This document shows positions 21,743-34,468 of a stretch of DNA of 64,000 nucleotides, in pieces (position 1 is the first letter of the stretch; every line of letters starts with the position of its first letter). Below the pieces are notes generated by a model. The model had not been told where the DNA came from. It made no database searches and saw nothing but the letters and a program-made list of their open reading frames with translations. Source of the stretch: Perkinsus olseni. Its lineage: Eukaryota; Perkinsozoa; Perkinsida; Perkinsidae. The position numbers and the translations under genes were made by a program. The DNA lies in NCBI GenBank assembly GCA_013115135.1, contig JABANP010000002.1, positions 124,001 to 188,000 on the forward strand, in the 5' to 3' direction.

Positions 21743-22808
21743 TGACGGACGACGGCCACTGGGGCTCCAACTGACAACACTAAAGGCTATTGGCAGGTAC
21801 TTCAACGCAAGCTCCTGATAATGCGGGAAAGGAGGACAAGGGGGCATGAAGGCATAGAGGTTGGCGGTGACCCTACCCCACCCTACATGAAGGGGTAGGA
21901 CCCTCTGAAGTACGATCTGTTGGTCCAAGGGCTAGTGTAGTCAGCCATGGCCACTCGGTGGCAAGGACCCCGGCTCCTAGAGTCTCTTACTGGGAGAGCC
22001 GGTGGACTGAAGCATTGCCACCGACGGCCTGTTCACGGCCGTTACCACTCCTTTCTGGGGCTCTCACAAGGCCTTTAGCTGCTAGTGGGGCTACAAGCTT
22101 GTGAGCCTGCCGCGGACGCATCATCAAGAGTACACGGCATCGAAGCACCGAGGAGGCGGCGGTTCTCTACTGCATGCAAGGGCAATGGAGCGGGGGTTGG
22201 TGCTAAAGTCCACATAGACGGCTGCCCGATTTATTCAACTCCTGCATGGTTCAACCTCAGCAGCCAAAAGATTCCCCATCATGAGTGGCCTCCAATGCTC
22301 CCGAGCATACCCTCCTGGACTCCACCAACGATGTCCTTCACATTACTCTAACGGGTTGTCAACCGCCGCCCCAAGCTCCTCCGTGCACCTAAGAACGGCG
22401 GGATGACGGTGACCCTTCCAAGGACTACTGTGTAGCCCTCACCATTCACCCAAAGACAACAAGTGGAACGAAAGAAGCTACCCGAAGGAGGGATGCCCTT
22501 CAAACTGAAGGAACGCCTCCTCAGCTTCGTCGCCACAATAATCGATATTCTTGCGCTGTAGCAGTTGCTGCGCCCCATGTGCATGCGTGCAAATTACTTC
22601 AGGACAGAGGCCGGTCGGGTGTAGCTCTGAGGGTGACCTAGTATTAGCATCTACCCCCCGCTCACCAGCAAGGCTGATACGTACCAAAGGGGCCCACATC
22701 CCTCTCAGCCCTTCGGGAGCCAGCCCCACTGGCCGGGGCCTAGTCACACATCAACGCTTTGGACGCTGAGGTCGCCGGATTTGTTGTAGATAGGGCTTGT
22801 CCTATGGT
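21743..22808. other. Divergent intergenic region between TFIP11 (minus) and GT90 (plus)
   Basis: About 1 kb separating two divergently transcribed genes, so it should carry both promoters. The 17-bp CGCGCCACGA motif is absent. A minus frame reading MADYTSPWTNRSYFRGSYPF from 21948 could be a 5' exon of TFIP11, but I cannot link it by a clear splice. Other open frames lack motifs. Confidence 0.4.
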
Positions 22809-24336
22809 ATGTATACCCTCTTCACCTCCCTATTAACCCTTCCACCGAGGGCCGCCATCAACCCTGAATGCTTCCCTCCCTCTTCTGGCTTCACCGAGGC
22901 CGAGTGTTGTCATCCTGAGCCCTTCGGCAACCCCTCATGCTGGGACAGCCTAGGCCATACGTACTCCCAGTGCTGTCTACCACCCCATCCTCCTTCTGCC
23001 GACTGCCTGGCTAGGGCTGAGGGGTTGGGCCCAGCGCTGCAGCAGGCCCCTTGGTGGGTCCGGATGGAGGCCTGTTGTCGGAGCCCGAGTGCACAGGAGT
23101 GCTGCGGAAAGGATACCACGCCCTTACTCGACCACACCACGGGAGAGGTAGTCCAGCCAGGGTACACGGTTGAATACGTTAAGTGCTGTCTTGGTGAAGT
23201 GTCCTTGCTGGGAGCTGCGGAAAGCTTCGCTAGAGGTGTCAGAAAGGACCTCGAGCCGTGGTTGGGGTACAGACAGGCCATCGGCCCATCCCGTGAAGAG
23301 GATCCCCATAGGTGCCTCTATCGTGTACGTAACAATACCATCCGCCACTGTAATTTGACCAGCAAGAACTTCTGGGAGACCATGCAAGCTGCCAACACCG
23401 CCATACACGCTCTGGCGGCCCTGACTGCTCTTCCCGATCTGGATGTATACGTAGCAGCCTACGAGCTCGAGCCCCCCAACCCTCCAAGGGGACCCTATCC
23501 TCATCTGCTGTTCGTCTCCCGCCTGTCCGAAAGGTTCACTGCCACTAGGCGGCAAGGGCTAGTGATGCCGGTGTGGTCTCTGTTCGGAAGGCTGGGCTGG
23601 GAGATGCCGTTGGCGTTGGAGCGTGCCGCGGTCCCTTGGGAACGGAAAATACCCAAGCTCTTCTGGAGAGGAACTTTCGATGGTAATAGATATAGCAGCG
23701 GATTAGTTGGGCAAGGTGTGGTATGGGCAAATGTTTCATTCGAGGAACATTTGTCCCGCGTGTTCATTGGGACAGACGACTGGCATTTGTATTCTCGTGC
23801 GAGGCTAGTACTGCTCGGCCAGAAGTATCCTAGGTTGATCGATGCAAGATTCACTGGGGTCGCAGAAACAGCCGCTCGAGTAGAGGCAGAGGTGCGTCAG
23901 CTAGGACTATTGGCTGACCGCCACGTTCCTAAGGCGGAACAGGTAGTGATGAGAGTATCCAAGGTCGAAGCTAGTGCTGTATCTTTAGCTCAAGTATCGG
24001 TATCATATTGACCTGGATGGCTCTGCCAATAGCGAACGATTCCTCTGGTTGTGCCAGACAGAGACCACAGTCTTCAGAGTCCACCCACGGCCCATGTACC
24101 ACTACGCCGACAGTCCTGCCATAGACCTACAGCCATGGGTCGACTATGTCCCGGTAAGACCGGACCTGTCCGACTTGGTCCCGCACCTGCTGCGTTTGGA
24201 CGAGGGCCGGGCTAGGGCTATGGCCCAGAGTATGGCGAGGAAGGCTAAGAAGTGGATGACGTCACTGGCTGCCCACCGGGCTCTATTGGCTGCGATGCGG
24301 GAGATTAGTGGTATGCAGGATACGCATGGTTCATGA
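22809..24336 (+). CDS. Glycosyltransferase family 90 (CAP10-like) with Cys-rich N-terminal module
   Basis: GT90 enzymes (CAP10, POGLUT) transfer xylose or glucose in the secretory pathway. ATG 22809 opens MYTLFTSLLTLPPRAA, a weak signal-like start. Then comes a Cys-rich module: ECFPPSSGFTEAECCHPEPF, CWDSLGHTYSQCC, and more CC pairs to about residue 135. The catalytic part holds KIPKLFWRGTFDGNRYS (the 'WRG' strand), RARLVLLGQKYPRLIDARFT and, after a 46-nt intron (23943-23988), LKYRYHIDLDGSANSERFLW, then HYADSPAIDLQPWVDYVPVR PDLSDL. The KY+...D-DG...S-R and 'W-x-HYVPV' elements are the family signature. Stop TGA 24334-24336. The next gene, on the same strand, is another glycosyltransferase. The acceptor is unknown. 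Confidence 0.85.
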
Positions 24337-24438
24337 TAATCAATCTGGCGCCGCCAAGGACTTGTCTTTCTTGTCCCTGGCCTGTGTCGTGTTGTGAGTA
24401 CTCAACTCTGCTGGGCCGTCGATGCCAATGCGGAATTC

Positions 24439-26573
24439 ATGTTGAATTCATGTCAAACCTTCGTGCTACTACTACTACTACCGCTACTGTTTGTCCATGG
24501 GTCAGAGGACAGAGGCCAGGAGATGGCCAGAGTGGCTGGTGGCAGATTCCACTGCCGGGTAGACCTCCCGGAGTGGGCCGACTATCATCGGGTAGTGCGG
24601 TTAAGAGGGGCGCTCGCTGAGGCCTTATCGGTATAGGTTTACCGTACAGCTGAGCGGCAAATCTTCACCCTCTGGGACGAAGAAGAGGAAGAGGCAGGAG
24701 GCCGACCTGGGTATGGTCATAGCGGTGGAGCTAGCCGATCGACTCAGAACTATCATCATGCGCAACGTCACCAGGTGAGGGGGCCAGGCATTGCTGCTGT
24801 GGGCTTTCCAGGTAGTAGCTGCGGACCTAGCCTTTGTACACTGGATCTCAGCGGGCTGTCTTTCACCGGGGTATTGACCGACCCACATGACAGAATAAGC
24901 TTCCCATCCAGGATACTCCCACCCTGTCGGGCCAAAACTCCATCCTCAGGGTGCTGGAGTGCAACGTGGGCGTCATCGCCGGCTTCCATCTGCTCGCCAA
25001 GAGGCTCTCTCTGCACGCTTCCTCCCTGCCTGACCAACGCCGTGCCTACCGACTCCTGCAGCTGGCTATGATATTCATATTCACTCTGAGGAACGCGGTC
25101 CGGATACCCCTGGCCAGCGAGAGGGAGTGGGGGACCAGCAAGGACGAGATCGTTCGATCCATCCACACCCTGCGACTTAGTCTACCGTCAGACATACCAA
25201 CCCCGGTGGCTGTGGACCATGACCTCCGCACAGGGATGAGGGTCGGTATTGTTAGCATCTGTGCATACCCTGAGGACTCACCGATCTTGCTAAGGAGGGT
25301 CACCCCAGCCAACAGGGAGGCCTACACCTCTCGGCACGGCTATCGGAACCTCATGCACTTGGAGAAGCCCCTGGGGCCCGAGGTCCATGTCCAGCACAGC
25401 AAGTTGTGGCTGATGGCCCAGTACGTGAAATCGGGCGAGTTCGACTGGCTGGTGTGGATGGACTGCGATTCTATCATCATGAACATGACCCGGACCATTG
25501 ACAGCATCGTAGTGCAGTATACTCAGAGAGGGGTGCAGAGTGGGGGGTCGGTCGAGGAAGTGCATGATTACTCGGGTCTGTGGATGGACTCCTTCAACCC
25601 TGGTAGCCTTATTGAGGTCACCCAGGAGGAGAGGAGGCTGTCCTTTGAGGCTGGGCAGCTTCCCTCGGGGTCATGGGCGGAGTTGGCTTCGACGAGCAGC
25701 TCCGTTAGGGGCCACTTCGGCCCTGGCGTGGCTTTGGATGGGTCGGCGGACGGGGAGGAGATCCAGTGGGCCAATGGCGCGTTGTGGCGTCGTGTGGTAG
25801 AGGTGGGGGCCTGCTCCTGCGACCCGCTCCTCACCTACTCTCTGGCCGACCATCCACTACGGTCTCTCGGGAAGGGCTGCTCAGCTAGGTGTTCGGGAAG
25901 GAGTGGTATGACTAAGCGTGTGCGCATACCCAGACGCTGTTCCAATACCGCCTGCGATGTTGACCTGGACAGGTCTATTGATGTCCTCATAACCGAGGAG
26001 GGCTGGGGCCTCTCCAGCGCCAACTGGATCGTTCGAGGCAGCAGCCTCAGCAGCTACAGGCTGCTTATGGACGCCTTCCGTACCGCCCACGATCGGCTGC
26101 CCCTTTTCGGCGACCAGGACGCCCTCATCTGGCACTTGACCATGGGGACCGCTACAGACCTCCCCCGAGCCGGTGGCCGACCCTCCTTCCACCCGCGGGC
26201 CAGGGTGATCCCTCAGGGCACCATCAATGCCTATGATGCTCTCAACGCCCATTACATGGCGTGTGATGCCTTCGATGGTCCCTCTGGCCACCTCCTGGTC
26301 ACCTTCCCGGGGTGCCGAGACTACCGGGCCTGCAACCCCCTCTTCGCGGTGGCCCATTCCTATTCAATCGGCACGCTGGTCTACGACCGAGACAACTGGG
26401 CTCATGTGCGGGTGTTGGGCCCTGGGGAGAGGGCAGTAGAGATGTTCGAGAGGGGAGAGGATGATGCTAGTATTACCGTAATGAATCGTCAGAAGCCCCC
26501 CGCCCCTCTGGAGGAGGAGGGCATGTGCCCCGTCTCCTATCCGATCCATGCAGTGAACCAGTGTGCCGTATGA
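24439..26573 (+). CDS. GT34-like (galactosyl/mannosyltransferase) secretory glycosyltransferase
   Basis: ATG 24439 gives a clear signal peptide or anchor (MLNSCQTFVLLLLLPLLFVH). Exons to about 24770 read KKRKRQEADLGMVIAVELAD and MRNVTR. A small exon follows near 24812-24870 (VVAADLAFVHWISAGCLSPG), then the large exon from 24953. That exon holds MRVGIVSICAYPEDSPIL, YRNLMHLEKP, HSKLWLMAQYVKSGEFDWLV and the metal-binding strand WMDCDSIIMNM (DxD-type), later EGWGLSSANWIVRGSSLSSY and PLFGDQDALIWHL. This order matches GMA12/MNN10 (GT34) enzymes, which make Golgi glycans in fungi and xyloglucan in plants. Stop TGA 26571-26573. A large Cys-containing insert lies between about 25,550 and 25,950. The family call is good; the sugar and acceptor are unknown. 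Confidence 0.75.
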
Positions 26574-26654
26574 GCCTCTTTCCTTTGCCTGGAGAGGGCT
26601 TGGCGTTGGGCAGTCTAGGTCTGCGTATAGGGTGTTGTCATTGATCATCTTCGC

Positions 26655-29600
26655 ATGAAGCCTTCTCCTCCCGACGACGTGAATCCAGTGACCGCCAAGG
26701 AAGCAGTAGAATGGGCCGTGGCGTTGTTGAGGGCGGCCGGCCTGGTAGGTCTCCTCTTCCCTATTAGCGAGATCTACCGTCCCAGGTCGAAGTGGACATT
26801 GCTCACTTCCGCTGCCTTCGCGATTCATCCGCAGCCTCCGCAACAGCAGCAGCAGCCAGAGGAGAAGATATCCTTCGCAGTGCGTGCCGTCTGGCGGCGG
26901 GAGGAGGATCCCCGCAAGACTACCTCTCGGGCCTGGGCTATCCTCGACTGGAGGACCTGGGGTCCGCCGGACCCGCCTCGGACTTGGAGGCAATGCGGGC
27001 GGTGCTGTGGATGGTGTTTAACGAAGCCACTGGCCTGCGGAAGAGGGCCGAGTCGACTTGGACGCCTCGTCTGCCGCGGGTAATACGCCTGCTGCTGGGA
27101 TTGAACCCACAACCTTCGAAGTCGGGGTTGACGGCAGTTGAGCGGCCGTCCGCTAGACCATCTTACCCCGTTGGCTCCGACCCATTGCACGCAATACTGC
27201 AGGCTGCGAATGAAGTTACTCGATTGGATCGTGAGAGCGCCTCGATAGCAGCGGCCCTGACGAGGATCGACTACCGAAGCCCAGCCACCATGCCCAGTGA
27301 AAAAGCTGTGAAAATCCTCAATCCGAAGATCGCCGGTTCCTTGGAGCAGTTTGGGGAGGAGATAAGCAAACGAGTGCATCTTGCGGCCTGCGAGGTTAAG
27401 TTTTGTGACTGGCTACGGTCGACAACAGTCTACAGGACCGAGGGGACCGCACCGCCGGAGGTGGTGGTGGTAGGTGGGCAGTTAGTGGCTCCGGTAAAGG
27501 GTCTTTGACCAGGTACAGGATACCCGAGGAGAGCAGCTTCTCCAGGCCTTGGAGGAGGAGGCGGATAGTCTACTTGAAGAGTGCATGTGTATACTGTCCA
27601 GTCCACCCTTTGGCCTGCATCTCCACAAGGCTGGGGTGTACGAGCCCTGATGACCTTGGTCGTCGTGTTGTCAATGGGGGGCTGTCTGCTTCTGGGGGTA
27701 GTATATTATTTTCGTATGAGCACCCCCTGACTCGAGGAGGGTGAAAATAGTAGTATCGCCTCTGAGTGTGCCACACTCGGCAGCTCGTCGGGTATCCAAG
27801 GTCGATGATGGGGAAGGACGGAAGGTGAGAGCCTCCCATCCTTCCTGAGATCCCATCGGCCGCTGCTGTTGATCAGACGTCTCTGGTGAGCCTGCCGGAG
27901 AAGCGAGTCCTCCAACCGAGCTCTGTGGAGAACATAGCAGAGAGCTTGTCGTCGGTATCGAAGAAGCCCTGCGTACGAGGGGGAAGCGACGCCCCACTGG
28001 AGGGAGAGAACGTCGCTGAGCTGAGGGCGGAGATAGGGAGGCTGCAGGAGAGGATAGCGTGGATGGCGTCGACGGCGGGACCAGAGGCGGACAGTGGCCT
28101 TCGATTGGCTGACATGCAGGAGGAGCTGCGGCAGGAGAGAGAGAACGGCGGCAAACTGAAGGTAGTCGTAGAGGGGGTGGGTGGGGGTGCTAGAAGGTGG
28201 TGATAGCCTATCACTGATAGGTGAAGATGGAGAGGTTGGAGAGGAGGGTGGCGGACTCGGATAGACTGCAAGGCGCCTTGGAGGCTGCCAAGGGAGAGGC
28301 CGAGGCATCCAGGGAGCAAGTGACGGTAGCATGACCATAAGGCTGCGTCTAGGAGGGAGGAGCCCTTGGTCAGGCCCTGGAGTTGAGGATAGCATCGTAC
28401 GAGGACCATGACCGTACCTTGGCGGCCCTTACCAAGATGAACCAGGAGCTCGATCAGCGGGCTACAGAAGCTGCTAAGGAGACGGAGGCTGTGAGAGAGG
28501 TAGGACCCACCTTCAGGCAAGGAGGGGGGCAGCGGTGCCGTGGTAGGCTTATGAAGAGAAGCTGGCGTCGTTGGAGGAGGAGTTGAGGGACCTTCGAGTG
28601 AGTTCAGAGAAGTCGGACAAGGGCCTGAGGAATGAGCTTGAAGGGGCAGTGGCAGAGTCGAAGCAGCTGGCTGCACGCCTGGAGGAAGAGCAACGAGTAG
28701 GACTGCATGCCCTACTCGCCATTGCACTGGCCAGGCCTGCCTGATGGATGATGATGATTTTCGCAGTCTTTAATGGTGACTGTAGTAGCATTCAGCTCTT
28801 CACTGTGACTCCTTCCCTCCCTCACGGATCTTGGAGGAGCCTCTCGAGAAGCCTTGGCGTGTCTCCTCAGGCTCATGCAGAGGAGCTCGAGAGGATGGAG
28901 GCCAGGATGGCTGAGGCTAGAGAGGCCTCAGAGGAGACGGTCAGGGGCCTTACCGGCGACTTGAACCACCTCAAGGCCCAGTGCGAGGACATGGAGGCTA
29001 GGTTGATGGAGAAGGAAGAGGTAATAGTGGCAGCGTAGGGAGAGGAGTATTGGGAGTGTTGGGTGCCTTTAAAGGAGCATGAGCGGAGCGTGGCGGACCT
29101 GCAGAGATTGCTGAGAGAATCTGAGGCTCGTCTCGAAGAGGCTAGGGTGTCGCTGGCCAGGGCGGAGGGCAAGGCGGCGGAGGCTCTCGCAGAGGTGGGC
29201 CTCTGATCGCGGGGGATAGTGAGAAGGGAATGGATCGTTCAGAAGGAGTCTGCTATGCTGCTCGAGATGGAGGCAATGAAGGCGGCCCTGCTGGAGAAAA
29301 CTGCCTGCCTTGGGCGGAGCGAAGCTGATGTCGCCGCCCTGCAAGCTCAGTTGGAGGGGCGGTGAAGGAGGACGGAGAAATGAAGGAGGAAGGAAGGAAG
29401 AGAAGGAGGACTGATACGGTCGGTGGGCAGGGGGAAGGGTAGTCGCAGTAGTACTGGATCGAATCGTAGTGTGCGGAGTTGTTACTTCTTATCGTACCTG
29501 CGAGTTACCTCCCTACCCTTGTAAAAAGGCGCCGCCCTGTCAACTCGTGAGCAGGCTAATCTGATAAGGAAAATGAGGATCAGTGTACTTGTCGCTTGCT

Positions 29601-32600
29601 GGACCTCAGCCGCCTCGAAGCCGCAACGATCTACCTTCTGCCTTCAGGGTCCTGTCGACTGCTCGGCTGAATCGATGGACCAGTCCACAGCGACTGAGGG
29701 AGCTCAGTGGGCTCTTATGGTCAATGCTTCGTGCAACACTACCCTGCCTGAGGAGAGGCCTCTGGCGAGTACGGAGACACAGGAGGAGGGGAAGTGGCGG
29801 GCCGAAGTTGACAGGCTTACCATCGCTCTGAAGGAGTGCAGAGGGAAGCTAACAGCAGCGAGAGATGAGGGCGACAGGCTCGCGGCTCCTATTGGAGGAG
29901 GGGAAGGAGAGGGCTGAGGTGTTTATGAAACAGCGTGAGGGGGAGAGGAGGGGCATGCAGATGATGGTCGATGATCTCGAGGAGGAGCTGAGGAAGTATA
30001 AGTACAGTCTGGCTGAGAGGGAGGCTACGGAGATCACCGCGCTCGCCGAAGCTCTCCTCAATGACGCTACTGGTACCGCCGTCACAATGGCAGTGGCGAG
30101 GGAGATGGGGAAGGCCAGCGAAGGACTGAGGATGGGAGTTGGAGGAGGTGCGGACCAGATGGTGCGAAGAGGAGCGCCTCAGGCACTGTGTTGAGGTAGC
30201 TAGGGGGTCCTTCCAGTAGGCTGCCAGTACTGTCATCAGGAGAGCAACAGACGGCTGGCTGCAGCACTGGAGGAAACCAGGGAAGAGGTGGTCCGGGTAG
30301 GTGCTCGTCGCAGCCCGTAGCTACCGTATCTTCTGTCAATCGCCTCCGCCAGGTCCGACGGCAGTGTGAGGATCTTAGGGGAGCCCTTGAGAGCGTCGAG
30401 CAGGAGCGGGAGCACATAGCGATGGTCGTCAGCTGGGGAGGGGTAATCGACTTCCCCATGGCTGGTGCTGGTCAGGTCAAGGCGGAGGAGGCGGTGGCGA
30501 TGAATCGGCTGGACGAGGCTGTGCGGAGGCTCGAGATGGAGCGGGATGAGGTGGAGGATAAGTGGGCTGAGACCGAGGAGTCGATGCAGCGAGAGTTGGA
30601 GGTGAGGAAGCCCTCTGAGGGGGATTGGGAGTGTTGTCAACCTCAGGACATGGGGGAGGAGCTAGCTCTTTGGCGTGGTCGTGCGGAGGAGGCGGAAGGG
30701 AGGCTGGCAGAGGAAGTCCAGAGGGCTGAGAGGCTGCTACCGCCGCTGCCAAGCGCCATGGGGAGGAGCGGCAGGTGGGGCTGGCGCATTGACCCGGGTT
30801 GGGATGGGGAGGGGTTAGGTGTACGAGAAGCAGCTCCGAGACCTGGTCGAACAGCTGTCCACGCTGGAAGCCTCCGCTAGCGACACGGCAAGAGGGTTGA
30901 TGAGGGAGCTGGAGGCGGCCAGGCTTGAGGGCAATGACGTCAGCCAGTGCTTGATAAACCAACGACAGGTGCCGCCGCGAGTGTGCCTTACAATAGGGGA
31001 GGGGTCAGTGCACTCAGGGCTACGAGAGGATGATGGCTGAGATGGCGGAGAGGGTACGGGGAGTGGAGGAGAAGCTCGCTGTCGCAGAGGCGACTGTGGA
31101 GGAGTCGAGGGCGGAGCTGGCAGCTCGGGAGGAAGCACTGGCTGAGTCGATCAAGGTGAGAGGGAGGGGATAATATCCGCGCCCAGCGCTTCGTCGCGTG
31201 TGTGGTAGGCGAAGGAGGAGGCTGTGAAGGGCCTAGAAGAGCAGCTAGCGGCCGCGACAAGAGAGGCAGTCATGGAGGTAGGGGGTTTGGGGAAGGGGCG
31301 GGGGTGGAGGATTGGGTCCTTTAGGTAGAGGAGTTGCAGAGGGCTCTGACTGAGGAGAGGGAGAGGCACTCGGAACAAGCCCAAGTGAGCCATCGGTCCC
31401 ACAGCTGCTGTCTTCGAATGCCCTCCTACTCTTCACGCAGACGAGCGAGCGACACATAGAGTCCTTGGAGCGGCAAGAGGAGCAGGCTAGGGTTGGCTAT
31501 GAGAAACGCATAGAGGAGGTACCCTACCGGTGGGGTCCTCCGCCTCCACCGTCCATCCAAGTAGATGAAAAATCACCTGAGCGAGATGGAGAGTGAGCAC
31601 GAAGTGGAGATAGCGAGGATTGGCAAGGAGGCTATCATGGAGCACGATGAGCTCATACAGGTGATTAGGGGAAGGAGTGGTATGGTAGTACTCCAACTTC
31701 CCTTCAGTCCTTCAATGGCCGCATAGCACAACTACAGGAGGAGGTTGACGAAGGGAAGGCGCAGGTTGGTTGGGGGCAACACCGTCACGAGGCAGCCTTC
31801 TCTCCCAGATTGAGTCGCTGAAGAAGGATTCGGCAGTACTGATGGAGTCGATGAAGGAAGCAGCCCGGAGCGAAGCCGCGAGAATCAGCGAGGTACCTCC
31901 CTCGTCGTCCTCAGCACTCTCATCGCCCTCCTCAGGAGTACGAGGCGAAGATCCAGACCCTGGGCACCGACCTTGCCAGTGCTCGGCAGGAGGTGAGTCT
32001 GTATCGCTTCGGTGGGCCTTTGGACGTCGTTACGTTAGCTGGCTGAGTCCAGGAAGAGGCGAAGAGTCGCATAGAAGAGGCCAGAGCGGAGGTCGAGAAG
32101 GTGAGGCGGGTTTTTCTTCGGGAGAGCAAGCTGCCCTTGTGTCAGAGGATTTTGGAGAGAGAGGCCGAGCATAGGGAACAGCTTCACAAGATGGAGGAGG
32201 CAGAGAGGGTCCGGGTAGATGAGGTAGCGGGCTTCGTCAGACCAGCCCATGGGGCATGGCAGCTTGTTCTTATAGAAGGACAGGGAGGCCGAGTTAGTCA
32301 GGGGAGAACTGCAGAAGACGATAGCGCGGCTGTTCGAGGAGAAGGAGGCACTCTCGGAGGTGGTGGTGGTGAGGGGAATCTTTGCTGTGCGGGATGGCAG
32401 GTTGGGCAGGTCCATGCCCAGACCAAGGCCATGTTGGAGCGACAGATGGAGGAGGTGACTTGCCGAGAGCCAGAGTCGACCTCAGGATATGTCCGGACAG
32501 GAGAGCTCGAAGGCCAGCAGCGACCGTGCGCAGCTGCTGGTCTCCAATACCGCCCTCCTAGCGGACACTAAGGCCCAGTACCAAGTGGCGATAGATGAGT

Positions 32601-34137
32601 TGGAGGAGAGACTGAAGGGGGCAGTGGCCAGGGCAGAGAGGGCCGAACAGGAGTTAGAGAAGCAGAGGGCAGAAGCGGGTGGGAAGAGTATTGTTCATGT
32701 CTCATCGCTCTGCACGCATGCACATGTTCATGCGTGCGCCGTCTCCCGGGTGTTGCCCGACACTGAGCTCCTCGTCCGAACGGCATCTTGTTTTTTTTTC
32801 AGAGCGGGCTTTGGGCCACCTACGGTCGGAGGCCGACGCTCGAGTGAAGGACCTCAGTGTAGCCCTCGAGGAGCAGAAGTAGTAGTGGAGCTGCTGTGGA
32901 CAGCTTGATGGGCCCCCGTGAATCGGTCAGGGCCAAGTCCGCGGCTGTGGAGAAGCAGGCGGCATCTATGCGGGCGGAGTTAGCACGAGTGAAGTCCTCC
33001 ATTGGTGATGCTGTTAGGGGAGCTGAAAAGGGATGGGAGGCCGCTGTAGGCGTATCTTCGACCTCACTTGGATGCGACTACCTTCGACATTAGATACGTA
33101 ACCTAGTGGAGTTGCCAGAGCGGTACAAGGCAACTTACGATGACTTCCTTCAAGCTAAGGTGCGGATAGAGGAGCTCACCAAGGAGTTGGCGGAGGGGCA
33201 CAAGCAGCAGAACCGTCTCGAAGAGAGGATAAAGAGGTGGGTGACACCGCAACCATGCCCGATGGGGTTTGCTCGTCAGGCTGCAGTCGGGGAAGCTCCC
33301 ACCGGCCGATGAGAGGACCGAGTCCACCGCGAGACAACTCCGGTACGAAATACGGCAGCTGAAGGACCAGTACGCAGACCTCGCTACGCGGAACATCGAC
33401 TTCAAGAGGATGGCGGCTGAGGCGCGATGCGAGGCCGTCCAAAGCGCAAAGTGAGGGGGTAACGTGCCGCCGGTGGGCAGGGGTGGTGGGGGGGTAGGTT
33501 GATTGTAACGTATAAGAGAGAGAAGGATGCCGCCGTTCTCGAGAAGGAAGAAGCTCTGGCTGGCATGGGCAAGGCGGAGAGGAAAAGGTGGGTGGGTGCT
33601 GATAGCAAGTCGACTACTGTCCACGGTAGGGCGCCTCTGCCGACCGGAGACCCGCAAGGCCCCAAGGAGAAGAGCTCATCGCCACCAAAGCAACCGGTTA
33701 GGAGAGCGAACCCGCCTGTGAAATCTGCCTTGAAGAAGCCTTCTCCGGAGCCTGCTGAAGAGATGAAGAGACCACAGGCAGCAGCTGCACCGGAGAGGCG
33801 ACGGGTGGGTGCTGCCTCGCTGTGTGCTTGGACATGGCGATGGTCGTGCCAGGCGAAAGCGAAGCAGGAGGGAAGCCCGCCTCCATCAGCAGTCGGGGAG
33901 GGAGATGGCCCGACGGTGGACCCTAGTGAGGGCACCAGCAGCAGCAGCAGCTTCCGTAAGCTTACTCCGGAGAAGGCAAGAGCCAAGCGGAGTGCTGCTG
34001 CACCGATGCAAAAAGGTGGGCAGGCATTCTTCATGACGGTCGGACCGGCACCCATTCTGTTGCTGTCTGTTGCATCAGACCCACCCCCGAGCAAGCGAAG
34101 GATATCGATGTCGCCAGAGGACTGCAAGCAGCAGTGA
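26655..34137 (+). CDS. Long coiled-coil protein with many short introns
   Basis: The start ATG 26655 reads MKPSPPDDVNPVTAKEAVEW and AVALLRAAGL, then VDIAHFRCLRDSSAASATAA and LEAMRAVLWMVFNEATGLRK. This compact N-terminal region is of unknown type. From about 27,900 nearly every plus-strand exon is heptad-like and Glu/Arg/Leu/Ala-rich, for example ELRAEIGRLQERIAWMAS, LADMQEELRQE, EELERMEARMAEAREASEET and QMMVDDLEEELRKYKYSLAE, continuing to about 33,450. The tail is basic and Pro/Ser-rich (PPVKSALKKPSPEPAEEMKR, SFRKLTPEKARAKRSAAAP), ending DPPPSKRRISMSPEDCKQQ with TGA 34135-34137. Introns are frequent, roughly every 100-200 nt. Such proteins are typically cytoskeletal, centrosomal or Golgi tethers; I cannot choose. 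It could be two adjacent genes, as I did not trace each splice. Confidence 0.6.
27085..27175 (-). other. tRNA-like sequence, antisense, inside an intron
   Basis: Within a probable intron (GTAATACGCC... near 27080 to ...ACTGCAG near 27203), the minus strand has an A-box-like TGGTCTAGCGG and a B-box GGTTCAATCCC about 60 nt apart. A candidate anticodon stem (ACGGC/GCCGT) and a long variable-arm-like hairpin (CAACC/GGTTG) are visible. The T stem has a mismatch and the acceptor ends do not pair well at the normal spacing, so it may be a tRNA pseudogene, a tRNA-derived element or an unusual type II tRNA (the anticodon loop would read CAA or TCA). Confidence 0.35.
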
Positions 34138-34468
34138 TCATGCTGCATCCTCCACCTCCTCCACCTCCAAGTTCATCTCTGTATACTGTATGTAATTAAT
34201 CCATCAATTGCATGCATCAACCTACGTACACTTAGGAGGGCCGATAACTCTCTTTCTACCCAACTCGCCCTCGCGTTCAGTGTGGGCCTCTGGGCTCTCC
34301 ACAATCGTCATCAGGCCTCCCTTTGCCCGGATCCCTTCCCGTCCGGTATCTCAACATCACCTCCGCCAGTAGATGTGCATCGACAGCGGTGGAACAGCAG
34401 CAGCAGCAGCGGCAGCTGAGCCCGCCGCCGCCACGTGAGGGTTTGGTGCAATCAGGTGGGGCACTCCC

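Noticed and set aside
33402..34148. Long minus-strand frame (about 248 codons) opposite the coiled-coil gene tail
   Set aside because: It mirrors the plus-strand coding exons, has no motif, and the plus strand has a coherent splice pattern and stop.
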